This document shows, piece by piece, positions 45,083-54,589 of a stretch of DNA of 64,000 bases. The DNA lies in NCBI GenBank assembly GCA_041390025.1, contig JAWKQR010000034.1:1-64000 (forward strand), read 5' to 3'. Every line of letters begins with the position of its first letter. The first letter of the stretch is position 1. Source of the stretch: JBFFMO01 sp041390025 (GTDB taxonomy: Bacteria > Myxococcota_A > Bradymonadia > Bradymonadales > Bradymonadaceae). Made by a program: the position numbers and the translations under genes. The notes beneath the pieces were generated by a model. It did no database searches. It was not told the origin of the DNA and saw nothing but the letters and a program-made list of their open reading frames with translations.

Positions 45083-46612
45083 CTAGTCGGTGCCCATGTC
45101 GCCGGCGTCTGCGCCCGCATCCTCGGCCCCGACGTCCGCGCCCATGTCCATCATGGTGTTGTTCGTATCGGCGCCGCACGACGCCGGTGTGTACTTGCCG
45201 TCAAGGTAGACCACGGCTTGTTCGGGGACGGCCAAATCGGCGAAGCACCACAGCGCAATGGCCGTATTGGCGGGCTCTCCGTTGGTGTCCATGTCGAGCG
45301 GTCCGGAGGCACCTTCGTAGTTAACGGTTTGGCCATCAATCAACGCAGCAAAGCCGGCACTTAGGGATTCCCCGGCGCCTGAAACGAGTAGGGTTTCTGG
45401 ACCGGTGCCCGAGATGCGCGTCATCCCGTCGGCAATCTGTGGCCCCGTCGTGCCGCCCGCCGCGGCACCAAGTGCGGCGATGATGACAGCGTCGTAGGCG
45501 TTTGCGACGAACTGAAGGTCGTTGGGGTCCGCGTCGTACGCGCTTCGATACTTGGTCGCGAAGTTGAGGTAGGGCAGATACGAGGCCTCGCCGACGTTTT
45601 GGGGCGCCACGCCCGAGAAACGTCCTTGGAGCGTGGGCGATGTTCGGGCTGCCTCCTGCGCGTTTTTGGCCCCGTCCACGGCGACATAACGAATGTTGCC
45701 GGGGAATCGCCGGTCGATCTCCTCAGCGATATCCCACGATTCGGCAAACCCAAGCAGCACAACAATGTCAGGCTCAGCGAGGTCGGATGTGGAGTTGACG
45801 AACCAGTCTTGCCACGCCGACGGGTAGGAACGAGGCAGGAAGCGGTCACTCGTGACGAACGTCGTGGGCAGAGTGGCGGTGAGGATGTCCTGAAGGCCAC
45901 TTGAATAGGGCTCGTCTTCGGCCCCGAGCACCCAGATGGTCACGTCGTCAAAAGACGACTGCAGGTCCACATTGACCAACTGCTCGATGTATTTTGCCAG
46001 CGCGGCGCCCTGCGCGTTGTCGCTTGGGCAGGTTCGCCACAACAGGTTATTGTCAGCGAGCGTGCTGATGGCGCCCGCGGTGGCAGACGGAGAAATTTGA
46101 ACCACTTCGGCGGGGATGGTCACTTGGGTCGCGACTTCGATGGTTTGGCCCGACGAATCCGATCCGATGACCACAGGCACGCGTGCGTTCTGCGTCAGGT
46201 GCTGTGCGGCAGCCACCGCGCCTTCGGCCGAGTTCAGTGAATCGCAGATGATCAGGCCGACTTTCTGCCCATTGACGCCGCCGATCTTGTTGACGTCGGC
46301 CTGCGCAAGTTTCATGGCGTTGACCAACGGAAGTCCGAACCCTGCCTCGTCGCCGGTCAGTGGCATGATCACACCAAAGTTCAACGAACCCGACGCGGTG
46401 ATGTCTCCTGAAGACTCGGTGCAGGTTCCCCCGAGCAGGTTGGCTGCATTGGGGGTTTGGCAGACGCCGTCCGAACAGGTGTTACCTGCCCCGTACCGCG
46501 CAGCGCAGTCGCTGTCGTTTTCGCACTCACTGAAATCGCTCAGAATGCTGCAGGACATGGTCGACACCACGACCCCGAACAGCAGAGCGGCCATCCCTTT
46601 CTTACATAACAT
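45083..46612 (-). CDS. Lipid-anchored periplasmic binding protein (Leu/Ile/Val-binding type)
   Basis: 509 residues. Lipobox TMSC at residues 18-21; a short Cys module (CENDSDCAARYGAGNTCSDGVC); then a Peripla_BP_6 type I binding-protein fold: NFGVIMPLTGDEAGFGLPLVNAMKLAQADVNKIGGVNGQKVGLIICDS, PVVIGSDSSGQTIEVA, VVQISPSATA, ADNNLLWRTCPSDNAQGAALAKYIEQ. The end is an Asp/Met/Gly-rich disordered tail. No permease or ATPase gene is adjacent, so it may be a sensor or work with a distant transporter. Confidence 0.85.
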   Translation of the reverse strand: MLCKKGMAALLFGVVVSTMSCSILSDFSECENDSDCAARYGAGNTCSDGVCQTPNAANLLGGTCTESSGDITASGSLNFGVIMPLTGDEAGFGLPLVNAMKLAQADVNKIGGVNGQKVGLIICDSLNSAEGAVAAAQHLTQNARVPVVIGSDSSGQTIEVATQVTIPAEVVQISPSATAGAISTLADNNLLWRTCPSDNAQGAALAKYIEQLVNVDLQSSFDDVTIWVLGAEDEPYSSGLQDILTATLPTTFVTSDRFLPRSYPSAWQDWFVNSTSDLAEPDIVVLLGFAESWDIAEEIDRRFPGNIRYVAVDGAKNAQEAARTSPTLQGRFSGVAPQNVGEASYLPYLNFATKYRSAYDADPNDLQFVANAYDAVIIAALGAAAGGTTGPQIADGMTRISGTGPETLLVSGAGESLSAGFAALIDGQTVNYEGASGPLDMDTNGEPANTAIALWCFADLAVPEQAVVYLDGKYTPASCGADTNNTMMDMGADVGAEDAGADAGDMGTD

Positions 46613-46674
46613 GGGTATCCCTCGTGAATGCGACGGTTCTACCGCAATATGATCCGCAAGCCAACGTCATCGCG

Positions 46675-47583
46675 TTAGGGCCCAGACAGCGCCCACTGGA
46701 GCTCTTCCTTGAGGGTATCGATCTCGCGATTGAGCTGCTGTTGGTCGGCCGCGCCAAGCACAACGCCGTGCAATGCGACATAGGTTAGGTCGATCTCCCA
46801 GTATGGGTCGGGACCGTTGGTGCGGCGGAACTGCACGTCGAGCTCGACGGGCTCTTGCTGAATCGTCGAGCGCCCCATCGCGTACATAAACAGGTACACG
46901 ATGAGGGGAATGACCAACACGAACAGGGGCACCAGCGCGAGCAAAAACATCACGCTGCCGCGATGAAAACGCAGGCGCTGGTCTTGTTGCTCAACAAGGC
47001 GGTACCCCAACGATTGAAACAGGCGCTGAACTTGCTCGGCAATTCCCTGTTTCGAATGGGCCCCGTAGACACGAATCTGGCGCATGAACATCGTGCGTGA
47101 TGCGTCGCAGAAGGCCTCGTCGTTTGTCTCGACCCGCATGGGAAGAAACTCGCTGTCGTCGTACGGCACAAGCGCGTTGAGCGCCTCGTTCTCGGCCTCT
47201 TGGCGCCGTGAGATCGCCGAGACCAAGTTTGGCGGAAGCCCTGTGGGACGGTTGCGCTTGGGAGGTGATGTCTTCTTGGGCGCCGCGGCGACGGAGCCGT
47301 CCAGCCCGTCGTCGGGCTCGTGGTGATGGTCTTCCTCGTGCTCGCGCCACACCGGTTTGGGTGCGGGCCGAGTGCGGTCGATGCCCGGCACGTAGTACTC
47401 AAATCCGCCATCGTCGGCGACGTCGAGCTCAAGCACGCTCGAGTGCACCGCTTGTTCGAGATACGCGTTGGCAACGTCGATGGGGATGCCGAGCGTGTAC
47501 GCCAGCATCGACGGCCTCACGCGGTCGACGTCGTCTTCATAGGCCATTCGTAAGATGTGCCACTCGAATTCTTCGTAGGTCAT
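46675..47583 (-). CDS. Single-span membrane protein of unknown function
   Basis: 302 residues from ATG 47583 (a start 12 codons upstream is possible). The N-terminal 55 residues (MTYEEFEWHILRMAYEDDVDRVRPSMLAYTLGIPIDVANAYLEQAV) look like a winged-helix-type module. A His/Asp-rich, disordered Pro-Lys region follows. Then comes a domain around RQIRVYGAHSKQGIAEQVQRLFQSLGYRLVEQ, one strong membrane helix (VMFLLALVPLFVLVIPLIVYLFMYAMG) and a beta-rich C-terminal end. No family recognised. Confidence 0.72.
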   Translation of the reverse strand: MTYEEFEWHILRMAYEDDVDRVRPSMLAYTLGIPIDVANAYLEQAVHSSVLELDVADDGGFEYYVPGIDRTRPAPKPVWREHEEDHHHEPDDGLDGSVAAAPKKTSPPKRNRPTGLPPNLVSAISRRQEAENEALNALVPYDDSEFLPMRVETNDEAFCDASRTMFMRQIRVYGAHSKQGIAEQVQRLFQSLGYRLVEQQDQRLRFHRGSVMFLLALVPLFVLVIPLIVYLFMYAMGRSTIQQEPVELDVQFRRTNGPDPYWEIDLTYVALHGVVLGAADQQQLNREIDTLKEELQWALSGP

Positions 47584-47653
47584 AACGACTCGGGACTTCG
47601 AAACGTGGAAGGAACCCACGCAGCTGACAATCTATTCACGGACAGGCCGTCAA

Positions 47654-49324
47654 TCAATCGGCTGCAGGTTCTTGGGCGCTGATTTGCTGACGTGACTGCT
47701 GGAACAGCCGTGTTTCGAGCTCTTCGATGAGCGGGAGGGTTGTTTGGCGCTTGAGCGCTGAAATCGCGATCGCGTCCCACTGACGCGCGGTCGCGAGTGC
47801 TTCTGCGGGGGCAAGTCGGTCGGACTTGTTGAACACAAGGATCTGCTCTTTCTTCTCGAGCCCGAGGTCGGCCAGAATTCGATTCACCGCTTTGATCCGC
47901 TGCGGAAACTCTTCGTCGGACGCATCGACCAGGTGAAGCAAGACGTCAGCTTCTTCGAGCTCTTCGAGGGTCGCCTTGAAAGCGGCGACGAGGTCGGCCG
48001 GCAGATCGTGAATAAACCCCACGGTGTCCGTGAAAATGATCTCGCGGTCGTCGGGGAAGCGCAGACGCCGTGACGTCGGTTGAAGCGTCGCGAACAGCTT
48101 GTCTTCACTCAACACTTGAGACTGAGTCAGCTGATTGAGCAAGGTGGATTTGCCCGCGTTTGTGTACCCCACAATCGCGACAACCGGCACATCGCGTTGC
48201 AACCGCCTGTGGCGACGGAGCTGGCGCTGCGTCGAGAGCTTTTCGATGTCTTTTTCGAGTTGCCGAATGCGGTCGTTCGCGCGGCGCCGATTGATTTCGA
48301 GTTTGGTTTCGCCGGGTCCGCGCCCTCCGATTCCGCCGGTCAGACGGGACATCCCGGTGTTGCGGTTGCTCAGCCGCGGCAAGTTGTACTTGAGCTGGGC
48401 AAGCTCGACCTGAAGTTTGCCGTCCGCGGTGGTGGCGTGCTGGGCGAAGATGTCGAGGATGAGCTGGGTTCGGTCGATCAGCCGCAGGTCTGTGTCGTCG
48501 GTGATCGCCCGCATTTGCCCGGGTGTGAGGTCTTGGCCAAAGACGAGCAGGTCCACCCCAAGCTGCAGCGCGCGCAGGTTGATCTCTTCGATCTTGCCTC
48601 GGCCGACGCCCCACTTCGGGTGCAGTTCCTGGCGCCTTTGCACGACGGTATCCACGACGTTCACGCCTGCCGTGCGACACAGCTCGTAGAGCTCGGCGAG
48701 TTCGACATCCTCGGAGCGGCCGTTTGGCGTGGCGACGTAGACCACGATGGTCGGCGCACCTTCGGTGGTGCGTGTCTCGGGCGCCTTGCGCTGGAACTCG
48801 GCCTCGAGCTCGAGGATCAGCTGTTGGAAATCGACGTCGACTTCTGCGGGGTTGGTGTAGGTCTCGGCCTGGTACACCTGCCCGTCCGGCGTAGGCGGGA
48901 TAAGGTGCGCGAAGACCGTTTCGCCGGGGTAACCGCCGGGGCCAACGCGCACGGAAACGACCGCGTCGAGCTGGAGCTTCGACAAGTCGGTGACGTCGTC
49001 TTGCGAGAGTTCAACGCCCCGCTTGGGTCCGAGATACGTGCGTACCAGACGAATGCCGCGGAAGCGTCCGGCGCCCGCGCGCGAGCGGCCGATGTCAGGC
49101 AGATACACGCGCTCGGAGTCGCCGATCATGACGTGTTCGACGTTTCCCTGCCGATCGATCAGCGCGGCCACCACACGGTTGAGGTCCTTCGAGAGAAGGG
49201 TCAGCTGCGTGGCAAAGTCCTGCGTCACGGGTTCGGACGAACCGACGCGGCGCTTGTAGAGTTTTTCGAGTGTTTTGATCTGACTCGGCTTGAGGCCGTT
49301 CAGCTCACCGTGGATTTTAGCCAT
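47654..49324 (-). CDS. hflX: GTPase HflX
   Basis: 556 residues, longer than E. coli HflX (426) because of an N-terminal extension. The HflX nucleotide-binding subdomain shows DLLVFGQDLTPGQMRAI and the glycine-rich SRLTGGIGGRGPGETKLE. The G domain has G1 VGYTNAGKST near residue 385, G3 FTDTVGF, and G4 FNKSD. HflX splits stalled or hibernating 70S ribosomes, particularly after heat stress. It ends 9 bp before the next gene on the same strand. Confidence 0.95.
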   Translation of the reverse strand: MAKIHGELNGLKPSQIKTLEKLYKRRVGSSEPVTQDFATQLTLLSKDLNRVVAALIDRQGNVEHVMIGDSERVYLPDIGRSRAGAGRFRGIRLVRTYLGPKRGVELSQDDVTDLSKLQLDAVVSVRVGPGGYPGETVFAHLIPPTPDGQVYQAETYTNPAEVDVDFQQLILELEAEFQRKAPETRTTEGAPTIVVYVATPNGRSEDVELAELYELCRTAGVNVVDTVVQRRQELHPKWGVGRGKIEEINLRALQLGVDLLVFGQDLTPGQMRAITDDTDLRLIDRTQLILDIFAQHATTADGKLQVELAQLKYNLPRLSNRNTGMSRLTGGIGGRGPGETKLEINRRRANDRIRQLEKDIEKLSTQRQLRRHRRLQRDVPVVAIVGYTNAGKSTLLNQLTQSQVLSEDKLFATLQPTSRRLRFPDDREIIFTDTVGFIHDLPADLVAAFKATLEELEEADVLLHLVDASDEEFPQRIKAVNRILADLGLEKKEQILVFNKSDRLAPAEALATARQWDAIAISALKRQTTLPLIEELETRLFQQSRQQISAQEPAAD

Positions 49325-49333
49325 GGTCGTGGC

Positions 49334-51052
49334 TCACTGGCAGTGGGGGGGATTCATGCCAGCTTTCTTGAAGCTGGCACATGATTTTTCGATCTCACCC
49401 AAGTTCTTGTAGGCCGTACCGACGATGCGGTGGCAGCCTGCCGTGTTGACGCCCCAGCATGCCTTGATGGCCCCGCTGGCGTCGCCGGAGACAATCTTCG
49501 CACGACCTTCGGCCTCGCGATCAGCAGCGTCTTCTGCAGACGGTGCGGGCTTCTTGGGCTTGTCGTTGTTCTTGGGTGCTGGTTTGGCCACGGCGACCTT
49601 TTCTTTAGTCTCGGCCTTGGTTTTGATGTCGGCCGCGTCCTTGTTCGACGCGTCGTAAAGAAGGACTTCCTCAGCGAGCTGAGCGGCTTGGGCCTTCTCT
49701 CCCTCTTGGAGAGCCGCTGACGCCTGCGAGATCACCTGATCGATGACTTTGTCGGCGAGTCCCTCTTTTTCCATGATGCCGCGGCTGATCGAGTCGCCCG
49801 GTGGAATTTTCTTAAGCTCTTGGAGGGCCGCCACAAATCGACCGTCTCGGAAGTATTTTCGGCCGTCTTCGAGGGCCTCTTCGAGGGGCTTTTCACGACG
49901 GGCCTGCGAGAGCATCTCGTCGATCTGAGTCCGTTCTTCGGCGCTAGGATTCATCGTGTCGCGGGCGAGCTCAAGGAACGCGATCGCGGTGCCGGCGGCG
50001 CCCGAATCAAGCTTCTCTTTGGCGAGCGCAATCTGGGGCTGAACGGACGAGCTGTTGTTGGTGGCTTGTGCCGCGGTCGTGGTCGGTTTGGGATCGTTGG
50101 CGGCGACTTCGGGTGTTTCGTCGGGTGCAGGGTCTTTTGTCTTCGACCCGTTGAGCACCGCGACACCGGCGACGATGGCCAAGATGGCGAAGACAGCGAT
50201 GCCGCCCCCGATCAGCTTCATGTTCGGGCCCGACTCGGCGGCTGGGAACGAGTCTTCGATGATGGCCTGTGGCGTAAAGACGTAGTTTTCGCCGGGTTCG
50301 ACGAAGCGGAACTTCACGTGTCCAAGCTCGATGATGTCCCCGCGTTTGAGGTGCACCGCGCGGTAGTCTTCGCCGCTGACTTTGACGCCGTTCTTGCTGT
50401 TGAGATCGACGATCTTGTACGTGCCGGCCGCCTCGCGCACGATCTTGGCGTGTTTTTGCGAGACGGATCGATGGTCGACAATGATGTCGCAGTCTTCGGC
50501 GCGACCGATGACCATTTCTTTGTTGGCGAGCGGGAACTCTTGGCCCGCGAAGTTGCTTGAGACCACGACGATCTTGGCGGGCTGCGCCGCGATGATCTCG
50601 GTGCCTTGTGACCTGCCGCGTTCGATGTCCTCGCGGCGTGTGATCTGCGTCGGCGCGCTGGTAAAACCGGTCCCCTTGGGGGCTTGAGCTGCTGCGGGCG
50701 GCGGTGCGCCGTTGAGCTTGGGCGGGGGCGCGGAGCCATTGGAGGCTGCCTCGGCTTCTGCGCCTTCGGCAAGCAGCGTGAGCCGGTAGTCGCCAATGAG
50801 GTAGACATCACCCACGGTAAACGGTTGTTTTCCTGCGACTTTTTCGCCGTTCTTTTTTAGGCCGTAGCGGGCGTTGAGCTCCTCGATAAACACCGCGTTC
50901 GCTTCTTTGATCAGGCGCGCGTGCTTGCGGGAAACATTGCGTTCCGTCAGGCGGATGGTGTTCCCGTCCTGTCTCCCGATGGATATCTCGTCGCGGATGA
51001 CCGGGACAACGGTTTTGTTGCCGTCGTCATCCTCAATTACGAGTTTGTACAT
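49334..51052 (-). CDS. Dual FHA-domain membrane protein with TPR-like periplasmic part
   Basis: 572 residues. Two forkhead-associated domains bind phosphothreonine: the first at residues 1-95 (EISIGRQDGNTIRL, NVSRKHARL), the second at about 155-250 (MVIGRAEDCDIIVDHRSVSQKHAKIV, DLNSKNGVKVSGE). One membrane helix follows (LIGGGIAVFAILAIVAGVAVL), then helical repeats and a C-terminal Cys pair in CWGVNTAGCHRIVGTAYKNLGE.. A partner of Ser/Thr kinases such as the one at 12831; that pairing is inference. 160 bp separate it from the transglycosylase gene, where no clear signal was seen. Confidence 0.9.
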   Translation of the reverse strand: MYKLVIEDDDGNKTVVPVIRDEISIGRQDGNTIRLTERNVSRKHARLIKEANAVFIEELNARYGLKKNGEKVAGKQPFTVGDVYLIGDYRLTLLAEGAEAEAASNGSAPPPKLNGAPPPAAAQAPKGTGFTSAPTQITRREDIERGRSQGTEIIAAQPAKIVVVSSNFAGQEFPLANKEMVIGRAEDCDIIVDHRSVSQKHAKIVREAAGTYKIVDLNSKNGVKVSGEDYRAVHLKRGDIIELGHVKFRFVEPGENYVFTPQAIIEDSFPAAESGPNMKLIGGGIAVFAILAIVAGVAVLNGSKTKDPAPDETPEVAANDPKPTTTAAQATNNSSSVQPQIALAKEKLDSGAAGTAIAFLELARDTMNPSAEERTQIDEMLSQARREKPLEEALEDGRKYFRDGRFVAALQELKKIPPGDSISRGIMEKEGLADKVIDQVISQASAALQEGEKAQAAQLAEEVLLYDASNKDAADIKTKAETKEKVAVAKPAPKNNDKPKKPAPSAEDAADREAEGRAKIVSGDASGAIKACWGVNTAGCHRIVGTAYKNLGEIEKSCASFKKAGMNPPHCQ

Positions 51053-51212
51053 ACGTCACCTTGAAGCTCAACGAACCAAGAATAGCGGATGCCGCCGTGG
51101 GCGCAACCACCAAACGGGCACACATGCCTATCCTACGTGTTAACATACACAAATGCTGCTGGGCAATTTTTGGTATCGTAGCGATAGCGCGGCAAACAGA
51201 CGTTTGGCAAGC

Positions 51213-53459
51213 CTAAGCCGGCAGCGTCATGGCGAATCGTGGCACCGTGGAGCTCCCGTACAACCAGGCGTACACCCAGTAGCTCAACAACACGCGCTTG
51301 GTGTAATTGCGCGTCTGGCCAAAGGGGATGTCTTCGACGAAGAGATCGAGGTCGTTGGTTGTGGTGTCTTTGAGCCAACGCCCAACATTTCCCATGCCCC
51401 CGTTGTAACCCGCGATCATGAGCACGGGGTGGAAGGCCACGGACTCACCCAGATCCTGGAGATAGCGCGACCCAAGCCGGATGTTGGTTTTGGCGTGGAA
51501 CAGGTCGTCGGATTGGATCGTGATCCCATCAAGCTTGGCCATGTTCTTGCCGGTGGAGTCCATCAGCTGGAGCAAACCGCGGGCGTTCGCCCAGCTCTCA
51601 ACGCGTGGGTTAAAGCCGCTCTCTTCGCGCATGATCGCCCAGATGAGCTCAGCGGGAATCTTGCGTTGTTTTGCATACGCGCGCACGTCAGCGTCGAAGG
51701 GATGTGGGAAGGCGATCTCCCAATTGCGGCGCATTTTCGCATCCGGGTAGGCGTGGTCCCATCCTTGGATTTTTCGCCGAGCGATGTCGTGCGCGAGCGT
51801 GTGAGCGCCCGCCTTGTCGAGCTGATCGGCCAAGAACCATAATGTGTCTGGATGGGCGGCATTCTTGTTTTCCAGCGCGAGGATCTCTGCGCGCGCAAGA
51901 CTTGCGAGACCCATGTCGAGCAGAAGCGCCGCACGATTGTAGGCGGGATCGGTGCTCAACGGCGTGATGTCGGCGAAAGGGGTTGTTGTGACAGAGCACC
52001 ACGTTTGCCCGGGGCAAACTGCATCACCGCCTCCGGTGTCGAGGCGTTGAAACGCGAGCAGGCCGTAGTAGCTCATCGGATAGTCGTCGATGACCTTCTT
52101 GTATGCCTGTTGAGCCGGCGCTTTGTGATCCGAGAGTTCCAAGGCGCGCGCTCGGAAGTAGGCGAGCCGACCGCGGGAGTATAGGTCGGGCTCGGCTGGG
52201 GTCGTCGCACCGTCGATGAGCCTGACGACGTCGGCGTACTTTTTGGATTCGAACAGGCGGCGGACTTCCAGCCAGAACGCGTCGGCGGCCATGTCGCCGT
52301 CGGGATACGTCGCAAGTTGCTTTTGGACCGCTTGGGCGGCGGCCTTGGTGTTTCCGTCCTCTTCAAGAATGCGCGCCGAAAAATACATCGCGTCGTCGGC
52401 GTAGCTGTGGGTGGGATAGAGCGTCCAAAGCTTTTCAAACCATTGCCGCGCGCCATCGCGCTGCCCCGCATTCCATCGGCCTTTGCCGCCGAGGTAGAGA
52501 GCGCGCAACCGCCAATCTCCGGTGTCACACTTCGCGACGATTTTCTCGTACCACGGCACACTGTTGGCGTGTTTGCGCAGCTTTGTCAGGCTGTGCGCGA
52601 CCAGAAAGTGCCCCTCGCACCAGTACTTTTGAGGAAGTTTCGCAGCCACCTTGCCGAGCTCGTCGACGACGGCGTCGCTTTGGTGGGTACGGTACATCGC
52701 GCGCCACCGTGCAAATTTGAGCGCATCGGAGTTCAGGGCAAACGCAGCAGCCTCTTTGGCGGGTAGCTTCTTTGCGGCCTTTTCGACCAATTGACGTGCG
52801 GCCGCCGCGTTGGCGTCGAGCGGGTCGTCCTCAAGCACCTTGTAAGCGGTTTTGGCCGCGAGCGCGGGGTTGGAGGCGATGACCAACGTGGCTAGGTCAA
52901 CGCGCGCTTGGGTTGCGCGGGAATCACGTGGATGTTTTTCCAACCAAATGGCAAGCGCCGCTGCGGCTTCGTCGGTTTTCTTGAGTTCCTTGAGCGCAGA
53001 AATCGCGATCCACTGCGCGTCGTCCGAGATTGGCAGGCCGTTTCCGACCTTTCCGGCGAATCCAAGCGCTGCCTGGTATTCTTTTGCCAAAAGGGCTGCT
53101 TGTGCTGCGTACCGCGCCGCGTAACGCTGGAGCACAAAACTGTCATCGAGCGACGCTTTCGCCAGCAGCGCCTGTGCTTCGGGCCGTCCTGCCTGCAGTG
53201 CGAGGTAGCCCTTGAGGAAGACTTCGGAGGTATCCGCGGGGGTCGTGGATGCGACGAGCTTCCACGCGGCATCCCAATTCCCGTCGTCGATGGCGGTTCG
53301 TGCGGCTGCGAGTGGTGTGGATCGGGTCGAGGTCTCGAAGCGGGGAATGACCCGGAAGACCTGCTCATTGCCGGCGCGTTTGATGGCGTTCGGTTGTTGT
53401 GCGCTCGCCGTTGCCGTCGATGCGATCACCAGCCAGATGGCCAAGATCACTTTCTTCAT
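51213..53459 (-). CDS. Soluble lytic murein transglycosylase (Slt70-like)
   Basis: 748 residues. Signal peptide (VILAIWLVIASTATASAQ), a long alpha-helical superhelical U-ring domain, then a C-terminal SLT domain. Its catalytic Glu lies in IWAIMREESGFNPRVESWANARGLLQLM near residue 613, followed by NIRLGSRYLQDL and MIAGYNGGMGNVGRWL, all standard for family 1 lytic transglycosylases. It cleaves peptidoglycan glycan strands in the periplasm with anhydro-muropeptide formation. Length and layout match E. coli Slt70 with a longer N-terminal part. Confidence 0.92.
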   Translation of the reverse strand: MKKVILAIWLVIASTATASAQQPNAIKRAGNEQVFRVIPRFETSTRSTPLAAARTAIDDGNWDAAWKLVASTTPADTSEVFLKGYLALQAGRPEAQALLAKASLDDSFVLQRYAARYAAQAALLAKEYQAALGFAGKVGNGLPISDDAQWIAISALKELKKTDEAAAALAIWLEKHPRDSRATQARVDLATLVIASNPALAAKTAYKVLEDDPLDANAAAARQLVEKAAKKLPAKEAAAFALNSDALKFARWRAMYRTHQSDAVVDELGKVAAKLPQKYWCEGHFLVAHSLTKLRKHANSVPWYEKIVAKCDTGDWRLRALYLGGKGRWNAGQRDGARQWFEKLWTLYPTHSYADDAMYFSARILEEDGNTKAAAQAVQKQLATYPDGDMAADAFWLEVRRLFESKKYADVVRLIDGATTPAEPDLYSRGRLAYFRARALELSDHKAPAQQAYKKVIDDYPMSYYGLLAFQRLDTGGGDAVCPGQTWCSVTTTPFADITPLSTDPAYNRAALLLDMGLASLARAEILALENKNAAHPDTLWFLADQLDKAGAHTLAHDIARRKIQGWDHAYPDAKMRRNWEIAFPHPFDADVRAYAKQRKIPAELIWAIMREESGFNPRVESWANARGLLQLMDSTGKNMAKLDGITIQSDDLFHAKTNIRLGSRYLQDLGESVAFHPVLMIAGYNGGMGNVGRWLKDTTTNDLDLFVEDIPFGQTRNYTKRVLLSYWVYAWLYGSSTVPRFAMTLPA

Positions 53460-53524
53460 GAGTTTTCCTACGTGACGTCCGTGTCAGCGTTGATCATATC
53501 GGGGGAGCGCGGTCCTGTCGAAAA

Positions 53525-54589
53525 TCATCTTTGCCGATGGGTTGCGCCCCACAGGTTGACGCGTATTCCACCGTTCAAGAACTGAGCAACCCTCGTCCAT
53601 TCCAACGTTGGCTCAACGGGTTGGAATTCCGTGGGCATGATGAATCCAAGCCGCCAGTCCTTGAAACGCTTGGCAAAAACGTCGATGAGCTCTCGGGTCG
53701 CGGTATCGGGCAGGCGCAGGCCGTAAGGTGGGTTGCAAAGCATGAGACCCGGGTCGGTGCTAGGTGGCACCAACTCGCCCACCGGCGTCACCGACCATGC
53801 GACGCGCGCTGCTGCGTTTTGCGCGTTTTGGCGGGCGGCATCGATGGATGCTTCGTCGATGTCTGAGCCCCAAATCCCTCGCGTGGGCGCCGGTGTGCGT
53901 ACGCCGGCTGCGGTCCACGACTCGGCGTCGAAATTGGCCCATCGCATGGCCGCAAAGTTGTGGCGCGTTGGCTTCCCAGCGGCCCAAAGTGCCGCTTCGA
54001 GGGGGATGGTGCCACTGCCGCAGGTCGGGTCAACGAGCGGGACGTCGGGAGTCCAGTCCATCGCACGCAGACACGACGCGGCGGTGTTCTCGCGCAGGGG
54101 CGCCTCGACGGCGGCGGTGCGCCACCCGCGAAAATGCAGCTCGGCACCCGCGGCATCGAGGCTGAGCGTGACGATGTCGTCAACGATTCGAGCGTAGACG
54201 CGTTGGGGCGGGCCATCACCCAACCCAACGGCCGCCTTGATGGCGTCTTGGACGGTCTCTTGAATTCGCCCAGTGTGAATCAGTCGAGAGGTGCGCGCCG
54301 AGGCACGGACTTCGATGGCGGTGTTGGGTTGAATCCAGTGTGCCCAGTCTTGCCTCTTGGTGCGCTTAAAAAGGTCGGGAAAGTCCCGCGCTTTGAACGT
54401 GGCTAGGCGCATGGTTACGCGATTGGCGCAGCGGCTGTGTTGGAGCACGTGGTAGAAGACTTTTCGTGTGGCCTCAAAGAGCACGCCGCCTTCGTCGACC
54501 TTGGTCTTGCGGGCGCCGAGCTCACGCAGCTCGGCCTGAAGGATGGTTTCTAGGCCGGGCGCGGTGACGGCAAAAAAGGATTGGGACAT
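53525..54589 (-). CDS. THUMP-domain 23S rRNA/tRNA guanosine N2-methyltransferase (RlmL N-terminal type)
   Basis: 354 residues. An N-terminal ferredoxin-like and THUMP RNA-binding region (FFAVTAPGLETILQAELRELGARKTKVDEGGVLFEA..) precedes the UPF0020 methyltransferase domain with SAM motif DPTCGSGTIPLEAA and catalytic motif NPPYG. The layout equals the N-terminal half of RlmL (m2G2445 in 23S rRNA); the exact target is inferred. The start codon directly follows the stop of the upstream Cys-rich lipoprotein gene. Confidence 0.9.
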   Translation of the reverse strand: MSQSFFAVTAPGLETILQAELRELGARKTKVDEGGVLFEATRKVFYHVLQHSRCANRVTMRLATFKARDFPDLFKRTKRQDWAHWIQPNTAIEVRASARTSRLIHTGRIQETVQDAIKAAVGLGDGPPQRVYARIVDDIVTLSLDAAGAELHFRGWRTAAVEAPLRENTAASCLRAMDWTPDVPLVDPTCGSGTIPLEAALWAAGKPTRHNFAAMRWANFDAESWTAAGVRTPAPTRGIWGSDIDEASIDAARQNAQNAAARVAWSVTPVGELVPPSTDPGLMLCNPPYGLRLPDTATRELIDVFAKRFKDWRLGFIMPTEFQPVEPTLEWTRVAQFLNGGIRVNLWGATHRQR